Shown here piece after piece: positions 55,028 through 64,000 of a stretch of DNA of 64,000 bases. The notes below the pieces were generated by a model. The model saw only the letters and a list, made by a program, of their open reading frames with translations, was not told where the DNA came from and ran no database searches. A program made the position numbers and the translations under genes. Source of the DNA: Dipteris shenzhenensis (Eukaryota > Polypodiophyta > Polypodiopsida > Gleicheniales); assembly GCA_047967505.1 (NCBI GenBank), contig CM106541.1. One strand, given 5' to 3'. Within the stretch, counting starts at the first letter, position 1, and the number at the start of each line of letters is the position of its first letter.

Positions 55028-56467
55028 ATGGTGAACCAAAACCATGGCCGTTCTTGTGGAAGACGCTCTGTGGATAATAATGCTACGAAGGCAGAATTAT
55101 ACCAAACATCCTTACCCCGTCAACCTGCTTCTTCTATTTCGTCGGTAGAGAATTCAAGTACAGTCAAAACGGAAGGAACTTGGGAAAGGTTTAGTGTTTC
55201 GAAAGGAGCATGGGTGCTCATGCAACCTAGCAAAAGAAAAAGACCCCAGACAAAAAACATTTTCTTGGCATTGTGGAAGGGAAGAGTACGAGATTTTAAA
55301 ATCACCAAAGGGAAGATATCCGTGAAAGAAGTTTTGATTCAGCACGTGTACATGCATAAAGAACTTGTCTTGCGAGACTATCCAAAAAATCTTCCGCAAC
55401 ACAGGCCTAATTGTATATTTTTCTATTGTGGTTTTTTTCTTCATGAGGTGTATGGATTTTTAAGATGAAGCTTTCTCTCTTAGCTTATTGACATTCTTGT
55501 GTTGTTTTATTTCAGATTTATATCCTTCATCGTATGAGACATGGCAAAACATCAATTGTATTCTGGGATTTATAGATGTTCTGCATGGATCGATAGGAGA
55601 ACAAAAATACCAAGGTCGATGTGCAACAGAGCTAGCTCAATCGGGTATATTTTTTACTGATCATTTTTATCAGTTGCTGGACAAAGCTAACACACATGGT
55701 GTATTAATAAAACAAGACCTTCCGGCGTGGAATTCAGTGGATTGGCCTCACCCACATTCTAGTGTTACAGAGGAATATAGGGCGAAGCTTTTTACAGAAG
55801 TACAGAAAGCTCTGAGGCCCAATATTGCCACTAGGATAGTAAAAATTTCTTTGTGCATGCCTCTCACAGTTTTTGTGGACTTGTTTAATACCTTTCCAGT
55901 GAAGGTTTCAAAAACAATGTTCACAGTTAAAGCAACAAATTCGGCATGCATGCCACAATTTTTGGATAAAGGTTGGGATAAGAAGACATGTAGTTCAGTG
56001 TTTTGTGAGGTGGTCCAACCTTCTATGCAACTGAAGTACATGGTTGCATCACAAAATTTTATTTTCTCTTTTTATTACAAGCGCAGTCGAATGCTAGGCA
56101 CAAAGCTTGTCCCAATGGATCAAGATGAAGAGTCTTTTGGTGCAGAAAATAAACTTATTGATATTGATGTTGTTGAGAATGGTGATGTGCTAGTCAATAT
56201 CTCATTAAGAGAATGTTGCTCCCTAGCTCAATTGCGCAGTGACATTCTGTTTGAGACTGAAGGTTCTATCTCAAACGACTTTTTATTTATCTACAACAAC
56301 AGAAAGGTACACCATCTAATTTATCCTAGTCTCATTAAGCATTGCTATTAGTTTAATTTACCACTCTAATTCATATTGCTTTTTTGCAGTTACTCAGAAG
56401 AAGAGAGAGCTCAATAAAATGCAAAGACATAGAAAATTTAAAAATTGAGATAACACAGACTCCATAA
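55028..56467 (+). CDS. Gene A: unrecognised 423-aa protein, ubiquitin-like-looking C-terminus
   Basis: Three exons keep one frame: 55028-55430 (or 55427), 55516-56306 and 56390-56467, stop TAA. Introns are short with GT-AG ends (TTTATTTCAG and TTTTTTGCAG acceptors). A leader intron may end at TTGTTACAG (55013). The start MVNQNHGRSCG was chosen because earlier ATGs lie in that putative intron. The N-terminal ~60 residues are Ser/Thr-rich and probably disordered. A basic segment (SKRKRPQTK) follows, then a globular middle. The last ~85 residues (DIDVVENGDVLVNISLRE, LRSDILFETEGSISND, FLFIYNNRK, then LLRRRE) have the alternating strand-helix-strand look of a beta-grasp (ubiquitin-like) domain. 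There is no terminal Gly-Gly. The frame is intact. Its 3' end faces gene B only 84 bp away. I know no homologue. Confidence 0.65.
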
Positions 56468-56551
56468 AGAAAGGTTTTGTATTCAATCAAGTAAGATTTT
56501 GTACAGAACTGTTTAGCTGAATCTGTAGAACATATTTCTGACATCCATTTT

Positions 56552-58666
56552 CTATTTATGTACAGTTTGATCCAAAGGCTGCTCTACATTTTCTGGAGGA
56601 TCTTCTCTCTGCTGCTCCATCCTGTCCGTGCTCCATCCTGTCTCCTCCACTGCCCCAGAAGCCTCTCTTTGCTGCTTCTCCACCTTCTCCTCAACATCAG
56701 CAGCAGGTCTTTGCTCCTGTGTCTGCTCCTCCTCAGCACTCTGTGATTGCTCCTGTGGCTTCTGGTCCTCAGCATTAGGCGCTTCATCTGTGGGATCAAG
56801 GTGTATGACACCTTCTTGTACTTTAGAGCTTTCACCCAGCTCCACAGTAGCTGGTACAATAGGTTTGGGGGAGGCATAGCTCAAAAACCTCCAAATTGTA
56901 TGAGCTCTAAAATTATGTACATAGTTGGAGCTAAAGCTATCCTCTTTCATCTGCAATGGCAGAGGATAATATAGAACACTTTGTATCATTATGAATTATC
57001 TTCAAGCTAAATGAAAAGTATTTTTCCTTACCAGGTCTGGCTGTTCCTTCTCAAAGTAGCTTGAAAGTATATATTTTGCATTGATCAGCACCCTCCATCC
57101 ACAGCTACTTGAATCATTTTGTTGTGGTGTCTGTACAGTTAGAAAAAAATGTTAGAAACTGTGAGCATCAGCACAAAACAAAATTATTCAATAAGTTCAA
57201 AGACATAGCATTTAATAGACTTTTTACCTCTAGACTTATTGGCTCTATTGAATCCAAAAGAGAGACATTTGGAGGACAGTGATCCAATGCATCTAAAAGC
57301 CTTCTAATACAACTGCAATAATACAACTGCAATATGTATAATTTAGTTAGTATGATATCAAAGTAATGAAGTTTTAAGTTCAAAAAGCACACACAGCACT
57401 TACAATTTCAGCTCTCTGTGTGTGTTTTTTAGAGAGTTGAATAGAAAGCATTGCTTCTGCTGGATGTCAATAGACACAAAACTCTAGTGGTCACTGCATA
57501 AGGAAAAAAGCATAAGAAAATGAAAGGCTACAAGAGTTCCCAATATTAAAGAAGAATCTTAAAAGAAGTAGTCACCCACATACCTGCTATGGTATGGAAG
57601 TAGCAAAACATCAATTACTTCAAAATTGCAGTGTTTGAACCAGCTGGAAATACTCATGGGAGTCTCCTTTGCATCTCTTAATTTAGAAGAAATGGCTGGA
57701 TCAACAATATGGACTGTATGCTATACAGAGGGGTGAAGCTAGCTTCTCATCATGCTGCATAGGATCAGAAAATAATTAGGGTAGGTTATAAAGGAGTTAC
57801 AAGGAGGATTGATTTGCAAAAAATGTAAAATTTATAGACACTTACTAGAGCATTGCAAGAATGATAGTATTTGAGCAATACTCATTCTTATTAGCCAATG
57901 CTGCTAAGCATTGTTTTGTCAAATCAAAATCATTGACTGAAACTTCATCCTCAATATGTACAACTACATCAGGGCCCAGATCCTTCAACCTTCTATGTAT
58001 CTGTAGCTCCTTGTTTCCAGTCTCCACATCTATAACAGATTTTGTTTCTTTTATTTGCTGCTTCAGTGAGTCCTCATAAGCAGCCTTCCCTTTGGTATTC
58101 TTTGAGTGTGTTACCTCAACAACCTTTACCTCATCAACCTTCAACTTCCTTGTAGGTGGAATTAGCAATATATCTCTCATTTTGATGTCTTGCCATTCCA
58201 CAGAATGAACCAGCTTGTCATACCTCCATCTCACTCTGGACAAAGTGTTGAAGTCTTTGGCCATCAAAGTCACCCTGTGAGCATGGGCTGCTATAAGCAT
58301 TGCATCCTCAAAATATTTCTCCAAGTAATCCTCTGCCATTTCCTGTAAGGAAAGAATGGCAGTTCTATTCCACCTGAACCCAAGGTTCCAACTGTCACAA
58401 ATTTCTCTCACTAGTCTTTGAAAGGGTGCTTTGGGTATTGCAAAGCCTATAGCTTTCTGTTGCCTCCTTATCTCCCTTAGCACACCTGCACCCTGATTCA
58501 ATATTTTGGCCTTTTGCTTGAGCAAGCTCATTGGCTTACCCTTCCTGCCATGTGCAGCTCTTCCCTTTGGAGGCACACTAAATTTCTTGGTACCTGCCCC
58601 AGCTGCTGTTGCTGCAAGCCCTGGTCCTTTGCCAACTTTCCTTGCAGTTGACTTGGTTCTTGCCAT
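56552..58666 (-). CDS. Gene B: histone H3/CENH3-like domain fused to C48 (Ulp1-like) peptidase
   Basis: Six exons on the minus strand: 58666-57846, 57754-57584, 57493-57404, 57312-57228, 57130-57032, 56950-56552. All junctions are GT-AG and phase-compatible (about 554 codons). The N-terminus starts MARTKSTARK, like histone H3 (K4 and K9 kept), then a basic tail. Residues 60-147 form an H3 fold: VLREIRRQQK, PFQRLVREI, TAILSLQEMAEDYLEKYFED, RVTLMAKDF. The AEDYL/RVTLM.KDF wording is closest to plant CENH3. After a Lys-rich linker, residues 234-422 form a C48 peptidase: HIVDP, LLPYHSSDH, FNSL, CIRRLLDALD, QQNDSSSCGWRVL. His333, Asn350, Gln393 and Cys399 reproduce the Ulp1 spacing (17 and 6), with Asn for Asp. 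The C-terminal 100 residues are Glu/Gln-rich. In-frame TAG codons at 57739-57741, 57721-57723 and 57484-57486 make this copy a probable pseudogene unless it is read through or spliced differently. Confidence 0.8.
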
Positions 58667-58770
58667 CACTCTGAAAAACTGCATACAAATGATTGGAAAG
58701 AGATCACAGACATGGAGAACATGTTCTAACAAAGAAAAGGCAATCACAGGGGTGGAAGAAGCCAAATAGA

Positions 58771-58844
58771 GAAATTTGCAATAAAATGCGATATGAGCAG
58801 TTTGGAATTTCAAACAGGTCCACATCGCATTTTGCTGCAAATTT
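58771..58844. repeat. 74-bp palindromic element, copy 1
   Basis: Arms AATTTGCAATAAAATGCGAT and ATCGCATTTTGCTGCAAATT flank a ~34-nt spacer. Lies about 100 bp upstream of the gene B start codon. Confidence 0.8.
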
Positions 58845-58985
58845 TTTAAATGACATGCTGGTGCACTCCTACAGTGATTTCTATGTCTCTCCAACCAAAT
58901 ACAGTATGAATGGAGTTTATGCAAGAAGATTACAGCTATGGAAGTCACAAAACCAGAATGACAGGGGTTGATGAAGCAATATTTC

Positions 58986-59060
58986 AAATTTTTGCAACAA
59001 AACGCGATTTCAACAGTTTGAAATTCCTAATGCCTTCTCCTCGCATTTTGCTGCAAATTC
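58986..59060. repeat. 74-bp palindromic element, copy 2
   Basis: Arms AATTTTTGCAACAAAACGCG and CGCATTTTGCTGCAAATT. The spacer differs from the other copies. Confidence 0.75.
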
Positions 59061-60081
59061 ATGAGGCAACATGCTGGAATATGCCTTCAGTCATTTGAAG
59101 GTGTTTGCATAACCATACAGGATGGATTGAGTCTATGGAAGTCAAGAAGTGTGCACAGACTGAAGGGAGAACCCATAAGTACAGTTTTACCCTCACATGC
59201 AAATATCACACTTGAAGATCTGCATTCCTACAGTGATTTCTCTGTCTTGGTTTGAGTCTATGCATTTCCATGCAGGATGTATTTTTTCTATTTTAGGCAA
59301 GAAGATTGCAGAGACTAAGTGGAGAACCCATTGTTACTGACCTGGAATCTATCTGTGAATGTGCTGTGCTGCTGAGGAGTAATCTGTGCTGAGGATGAAC
59401 CTGTGCTGCTGGACAAGATGCTGATGCTGCAGAGTATGGAGGTAGGGAGGCAAGAGAGCAGAGACTGGAGGGCAAGAGGTCTAAAACAGGATACCACAAA
59501 TAAGTGCAAATAGAATTAAAGAATCACTAAATCCCACACATGTGGAATGTAGTCGTTTTTCACACGTGTGGATGGGACCCAGATCTCTTGGAGTTTGAAA
59601 TTTGGCACATGTGAAAGTACACTTTATTCCTTGGAACTTGTGCCATTCATGATTTCATCATCAATACCACAACCACTTTTCCCTCCCTTGGATCCCAATC
59701 TTTCATCCCTGCCACGACCCTCGCATCTTCCATTTCCTTCTCTCAGATCCTTTCCTACCCAGCACACTCCATCCAGACTGCAACCTGCCTGAAGACAGAA
59801 CCGCCAGATCTCCAGGTTACCTAGAGTGCAAAGTTGAAGCTAGAGAAAGAGCAGGAGATTTACCAGTGCAACTCAATCAGCATGGAAAAGGAAAAAAAAG
59901 ATCAGAATTCTAGATTGGTTTCAATGTTTTTCAACATTTATTTCTTCCATCCATTGGATTTTTGATGTCCCAATGTCTTCACTCAGCTCCATCCTTCTTC
60001 TTACATTTTCAATTTATACTGTTCAAGAATGTGGTAAATCACCCAGAAATTAGATTGTAGGTTAATATGAATAGAAACAAG

Positions 60082-60562
60082 AAATTTGCAACAAAATGCG
60101 AGGAGAGTGGTTTATTTTTCTCTAAACAGCCCATATCGCATTTTGCTGCAAATTCCTGTTGTTGACACCTTCCTCATGAAAAGTTTCACTCATTCCATTA
60201 TTTCTCTTGCATATGAGATCATAGTGTCCAGGAATCACTGAGATGAACCAAGTGCTTGATTTGACATGCACATGAACAGAACTTGAGAATTTGCAACAAA
60301 ATGCGAGGAGAGTGGTTTATAATTCTCTAAACAGCCCATATCGAATTTTGCTGCAAATTCCTGTTGACACATTCCTCATGAATAGTTTCACTCATTCCAT
60401 TATTTCTCTTGCATATGAGATCATAGTGTCCAGGAATCACTGAGATGAACCAAGTGCTTGATTTGACATGCACATGAACAAAATTTGAGAATTTGCAACA
60501 AAATGCGAGGAGAGTGGTTTATAATTCTCTAAACAGCCCATATCGCATTTTGCTGCAAATTC
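60082..60562. repeat. Tandem array of about 200-bp units, each with a 74-bp palindrome (copies 3-5)
   Basis: Palindromes at 60082-60155, 60287-60360 and 60489-60562 have arms AATTTGCAACAAAATGCGA and TCGCATTTTGCTGCAAATT and a shared spacer (GGAGAGTGGTTTAT...CTAAACAGCCCATA). The intervening ~130 bp (CATTATTTCTCTTGCATATGAG...) is repeated almost exactly. One arm base is changed in the middle copy (TCGAATTTTG). Confidence 0.88.
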
Positions 60563-60662
60563 CTGTGTATTATTTGGTTCTCACTTCTACCTCATTAATG
60601 TGCTATCTTTAGCCCTGTGGAAATCTTCCTTGATGATGAGAAATGTTTTTGTTTTGGAACAG

Positions 60663-62526
60663 CTGGCTCCCAGGCCCCACCTTTCAAGAGGAAGCTGGAC
60701 TTTTCTGCTGCTATTATTAGACCACAGCAATCACCAGGTGAGTCATGAGATGTCATGAAGGAATTATCAGGTGATATACAATGCATTCACTGATTGCATA
60801 TGTCAGCATATATAATTCATAGTATATAAGTTTTTGAACAGGCAAAAAGAAGAGGCTGGAGCAGAGTGCTGATTCTTCCATCAAAAAACAAATGGAACCA
60901 GAAGAGGACAATTCTCCAGATTTGCTCCTATTTGAGTTTCTTCACAAATGCAAGGCTCAGAGTAACTTCCATATATACCACAGTATTTTCAACATGGAGT
61001 TCACAATGAGCTCTGTACTGGAGCAGCACAAAGATTTTCTTTCAGACTATTGGGATGCCTTCAAAGAACTGACAGAGGCAAGAAGAATTGTGGGAGGAGA
61101 AAAGGTTTTTGTGCACATAAATCATATTGTCTCCAATGACAGGCTGAGGTACCATGTGAACAGAAGATTTGACAGCCTGCCTGATCACTATAAATTCAAC
61201 TGTACTTTGCACACCAGAAAGTGCAGAGTGCTGGAGGAGAGCATGACATTTCTTATGTACATTTTCTTCAGTCAGGAGTCTTTGGATGAACAAGGGCAGG
61301 AAATAGAAGAAGAAGACACATCTGAAGCAGAGGAAAAGGAGGATGTTTCTTTGGTCACAGAAATGGCAGAGCAAGAAGAAGATATCAACCTTCAGGATGA
61401 GGGGCTGCAAGTGGCTGCTCTTGACCTTGTTCAACTGAGGACAAAAACTCTGAGGGGAGCAGAGCCAGTTGAAGATTTTGATGTTCAGAGCAGCAACTAT
61501 GCAGTGCCCATGCTTCCAGGTGTGTTGATTGGTGGAAAGGATTATGTTTTCCTCCATGATATAGAGTTTATGTTTGATTTGAGGGAGGACTATGCCATTT
61601 CCCTTATTGCCCAGGCTTCAAGGCTTGACAAGGAGGTTGGCATAGAGGATGACCATTCACTATTGGCTTTGGAAACAATGTTTGATCCTGTAGAGGCCCT
61701 TTCATTTTGTTTCAAAGAGGCTGAAAAGTTCCAAGAGCCAGATGAAGCTGCCTTCCAGCTCACACAGGAAGCTATGAATCTCTCAGCACTATACACAGAA
61801 AAGCCTAAAGAAGAGGCTGGACAAGAAGGGAGAGGGATACATCTTTGGAAAGATGAACTGCTTGTTGCTGATGAAAATGAGAAGGTACTTCAAATCATAT
61901 ACTTTGACTTCTGCTTAACTTTGTTTTTATAGGTTGTGTATTGTCTCACTCCAATCCTTTGATATGTTGCAGCTACAAATTGAGGATGACACATTCCTCC
62001 AGAGATCAAAAGCAGGCAGGTTGGGTTTCGCAAAATGTCAGGCCTAGCTCATTATATTCATGATCTAGGCAGTGCCAAGATCTTGATTTACCATAGGCAG
62101 TTGAGCAACAATGGAGAAGCCATTGTTTACTTCCTAAAATGTTTGTCCAGGGCTTTAGGTGGACATGTTCTTTCATGGCAAAAGGAAAAGATCATTTTGA
62201 TAGAGAGGTTGTCTGCCATAGATATATTTGGAGATTATGTGAATAAGCAGGCCTCTAGGGCTGCTTACTTTTTGTCTTACACTTCTTATGCATTAGCATG
62301 TGGTGTTAAGGAGCCCAAATATCTGGAGGGCTATGGAAAACACCAGCTCGTAAGGTTTCGAGAGCCACCCATGATTGCATCAGGCCACACAGTCCAAGAA
62401 GAGGAACAGGTGGAGAGAGCTGAAGAAAAGGATAAAGAGACAGTCGACATCAAGCCAATAAAGAAGAAAAAGAATCCAATCAAGATCAAAAAGAGAGTTG
62501 CGATCGGCAGGCCCTGGGAGAAATAG
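60663..62526 (+). CDS. Gene C: unrecognised protein with NLS-like and acidic segments, frameshifted
   Basis: At least three exons: 60663-60737, 60842-61884 and 61973-62526, with GT-AG introns that keep phase. The upstream exon(s) and start codon were not identified. The N-terminal visible part is basic (PPFKRKLDF; GKKKRLEQ, NLS-like). A globular domain follows (LLLFEFLHKCKAQSNFHIYH ... SLPDHYKFNCTL), then a long acidic stretch (about 61295-61420) and a second domain with GVLIGGKDYVFLHDIEF and RLDKEVGIEDDHSLLALE. The third exon reads LQIEDDTFLQRSKAGRLGF. It then needs a one-base frame change at the A4 run 62032-62035 to continue as MSGLAHYIHDLGS..ILIYHRQLSNN.., ending in a Lys-rich tail (KPIKKKKNPIKIKKR). 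It is nuclear by inference. I recognise no family. The acidic middle and basic ends suggest a chromatin or nucleic-acid role only weakly. Confidence 0.55.
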
Positions 62527-62907
62527 GATTTAGTCATCGAATATAGCACAAACATTATATTAAATTTGAACTGATTTGTATAAAGTCTTTGATATCTGGT
62601 ATGATCTTGTATAAATGATTAATAAGTTGATGATGAAATGATTTGTACATTTACATAGAGTGGTGTCGTTAAATATTAAATGAACAATATATTGAAATTG
62701 TAAACAAATTGTATTAAGTTCAGATCATATGTTTCACATTGAAATACTTTTCATGCATAACACCAAGAGTCACTTGTTCCACTAAAAAAATTTCTATTGA
62801 ATGAGTTTGAAAACATGTGGACATAACACCAATAAGTTACAAATGAGTCCTATTCATGTTTACTTGTCCATTTATGGTTTCTAAATATCTTCGATTCCCT
62901 CCATTGT
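62527..62907. other. Intergenic between gene C and the transposase-like gene
   Basis: AT-rich, about 380 bp between two convergent genes. It probably holds both 3' UTRs. Confidence 0.5.
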
Positions 62908-64000
62908 CTATGTCTCTCTGCTGCAATTGAATTGTCTTCGTCTTTGCTTTTGGGCTAGAAGAAAAGCAAGCTTGATTTTGGAGCTAGCAACTTTTCTTTT
63001 AGCATGCAGCCTCTGTAGTATGCCTCGGTAAAACCATTGGAAGACTTCCTTCAGACTATTCGCCTTCTGACTCCCTCCATATGTTGTGTGTGTCTAAAAA
63101 ATGCATTACATGCCATGTAGTGAGACTTCTCCATGCCTTGGGTAGACCAAATAGCTGGGCATCCATACTTTTTGACAAAATAGGGAAGGTGGTTGTATAT
63201 GATATGCTGTAAGACATAAGAATGCATAGTAAGTAATAAAAAAAAAGAGGATCACACTTAAGTAAAAGAAAAAGACATAACCTTACCATGTAGTGAGTTA
63301 TATTGCAGGCTGTCCACGCGTCTTTCATTGACTTTCCAAAATGTTTAATTGCCTCGTCAAAGTTCTTGTAATCACTCTTTGTCCATGTTACTTTTTCACA
63401 GAACATGAAGAGTTGATCAAGAGACCTCCACACCTCTGCCTTCCTATTTCGTGCTTTCCCATCTGCCTCATGATCTTTCATAGCATTATGGACTTGCTTC
63501 CACAATCCATAATTAATCTTTGAAACTGATCTACCTTGCCTTACTTGCTTACTGTGTTTGGGTCGAGACAAGAATCTTCTTGCCTTAACACCACCAATAG
63601 AGGGCTTGATTGGTACCTCCTTGCCATTGGTAGACTTTTTAAAATCCTTTGTGATTTGAACATCTCCTCCATGCAGACCTATATCGGCGGATAACTTCCA
63701 ATGCTTGAAGAGCATCCTTTCTATTTTTTTCGGGACGGAGTTTCCAAGCAAATCCAATATATACAAATACCAATTTCTCAATAATTCGACATAGACCATG
63801 CAATGTGCAGATGTGAACATTACATAGTGGAATGTCCAGAATGGCCTTGAAGTCAGGGTCAACTTTATCTCTATTAGGTGCTCTCTTCCACCATTTTGAA
63901 TCCATTACTTGAGCTGATTCTTTGCAGTAAAGACAAGGAGACTTTGCGTTGCCTCCTTTACTAATGTTATACATGCACTTAAGTGTTTTAAGATCCCCAG
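62908..64000 (-). pseudogene. Transposase-like protein, C-terminal part, running off the window
   Basis: On the minus strand the coding sequence enters from beyond 64000. It reads CPYCKES-like Cys pair (SPCLYCKESAQVMDSKWWK), CNVHICTLHGLCRIIEKLV, LHGGDVQITKD, KPSIGGVKARRFLSRPK, VWRSLDQLFMFCEKVTWTK, AWTACNITHYM, then after an 80-bp GT-AG intron (63286-63207) continues HLPYFVKKYGCPAIWSTQG, MEKSHYMA and QKANSLKEVFQWFYR, stopping at 62908. Frames change near 63685 and 63085, so this copy is broken. The layout (Cys/His block, conserved central basic block, late conserved QG(M/V)EK block) recalls large DNA-transposon transposases seen in many eukaryotes. I cannot assign the superfamily, and a catalytic role for the Glu of QGMEKSH is a guess. 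Confidence 0.5.

Larger units (their letters stand above)
58667..60662. promoter_or_regulatory. Divergent intergenic region between genes B and C
   Basis: This 2-kb region lies between the start of gene B (minus) and the first visible exon of gene C (plus) and should hold both promoters and 5' exons. A likely 5'UTR acceptor for B (TTTGTATGCAG) lies about 11 bp above its ATG. Five palindromic elements are dispersed in it. No confident TATA box or first exon of C was identified. Confidence 0.55.

Noticed and set aside
58667-58987. Extension of gene B upstream of MARTK (the frame is open to 58987)
   Set aside because: The MARTKSTARK start matches the H3 N-terminus exactly where a histone should begin, and a splice acceptor lies 11 bp upstream. 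The extra residues are Cys/His/Phe-rich and run through a palindromic element.

Overview
The window looks like nuclear DNA of a land plant with a large, repeat-rich genome. The evidence is Copia elements primed by initiator-Met tRNA (PBS beginning TGGTATCAGAGC), a Tat/Athila-like Gypsy element with an Asp-type PBS (TGGCGCC), plant-type LINE debris with zf-RVT and DUF4283-like segments, short GT-AG introns, and many CA, GA, TA and CATA microsatellites. I cannot name the species. A reverse transcriptase near 51-52 kb of a type better known from algae, protists and Penelope-like elements hints at a non-angiosperm, but this is weak evidence. There is no bacterial or organellar signature.

Layout, 1-54 kb: mostly a graveyard of mobile elements. 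A young Copia element (977-6103, near-identical LTRs, defective integrase) ends against a copied primer-tRNA fragment. A family of foldback repeats (416-551, 6605-6714, 6920-7016) lies around a second, Tnt1/Tork-like Copia element (7044-12786). A minus-strand Gypsy element (about 13560-22700) has lost gag and most of RT to a purine-only G-rich repeat block. It is split by a recent non-autonomous LTR element (15439-18170, TSD GATGT) carrying an antisense fragment resembling a plant ARMADILLO-REPEAT-ONLY gene. Next come LINE ORF1-like (DUF4283) duplicates (23.3-24.9 kb), Gypsy and Copia integrase scraps (25.4-27.2 kb), a non-autonomous Copia element (31305-33628), a LINE (35.6-38.9 kb), a probable solo LTR (38905-39664), a single-exon four-TM PGG-like host gene (42120-42950), two more LINE 3' ends, a Copia scrap and the unusual RT remnant (51110-52280).

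Layout, 54.7-64 kb: a compact block of spliced genes almost free of LTR debris. Gene A (+, 55028-56467) encodes an unrecognised protein with a ubiquitin-like-looking C-terminus. Gene B (-, 56552-58666) is an apparently undescribed fusion of a CENH3/H3-like histone fold to a C48 (Ulp1/SENP) cysteine peptidase. Gene C (+, 60663-62526) is unrecognised, with basic NLS-like segments and acidic stretches. A transposase-like gene (-, 62908 to the window edge) follows. B and C diverge from a region holding five copies of a 74-bp palindromic element. All five introns I place inside B keep one reading frame and the peptidase catalytic spacing is exact, so the fusion was once a real gene. Three in-frame TAG codons in B, a frameshift in C and two in the transposase-like gene suggest that this is a decayed copy of a larger gene-carrying mobile element. 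That last step is inference.
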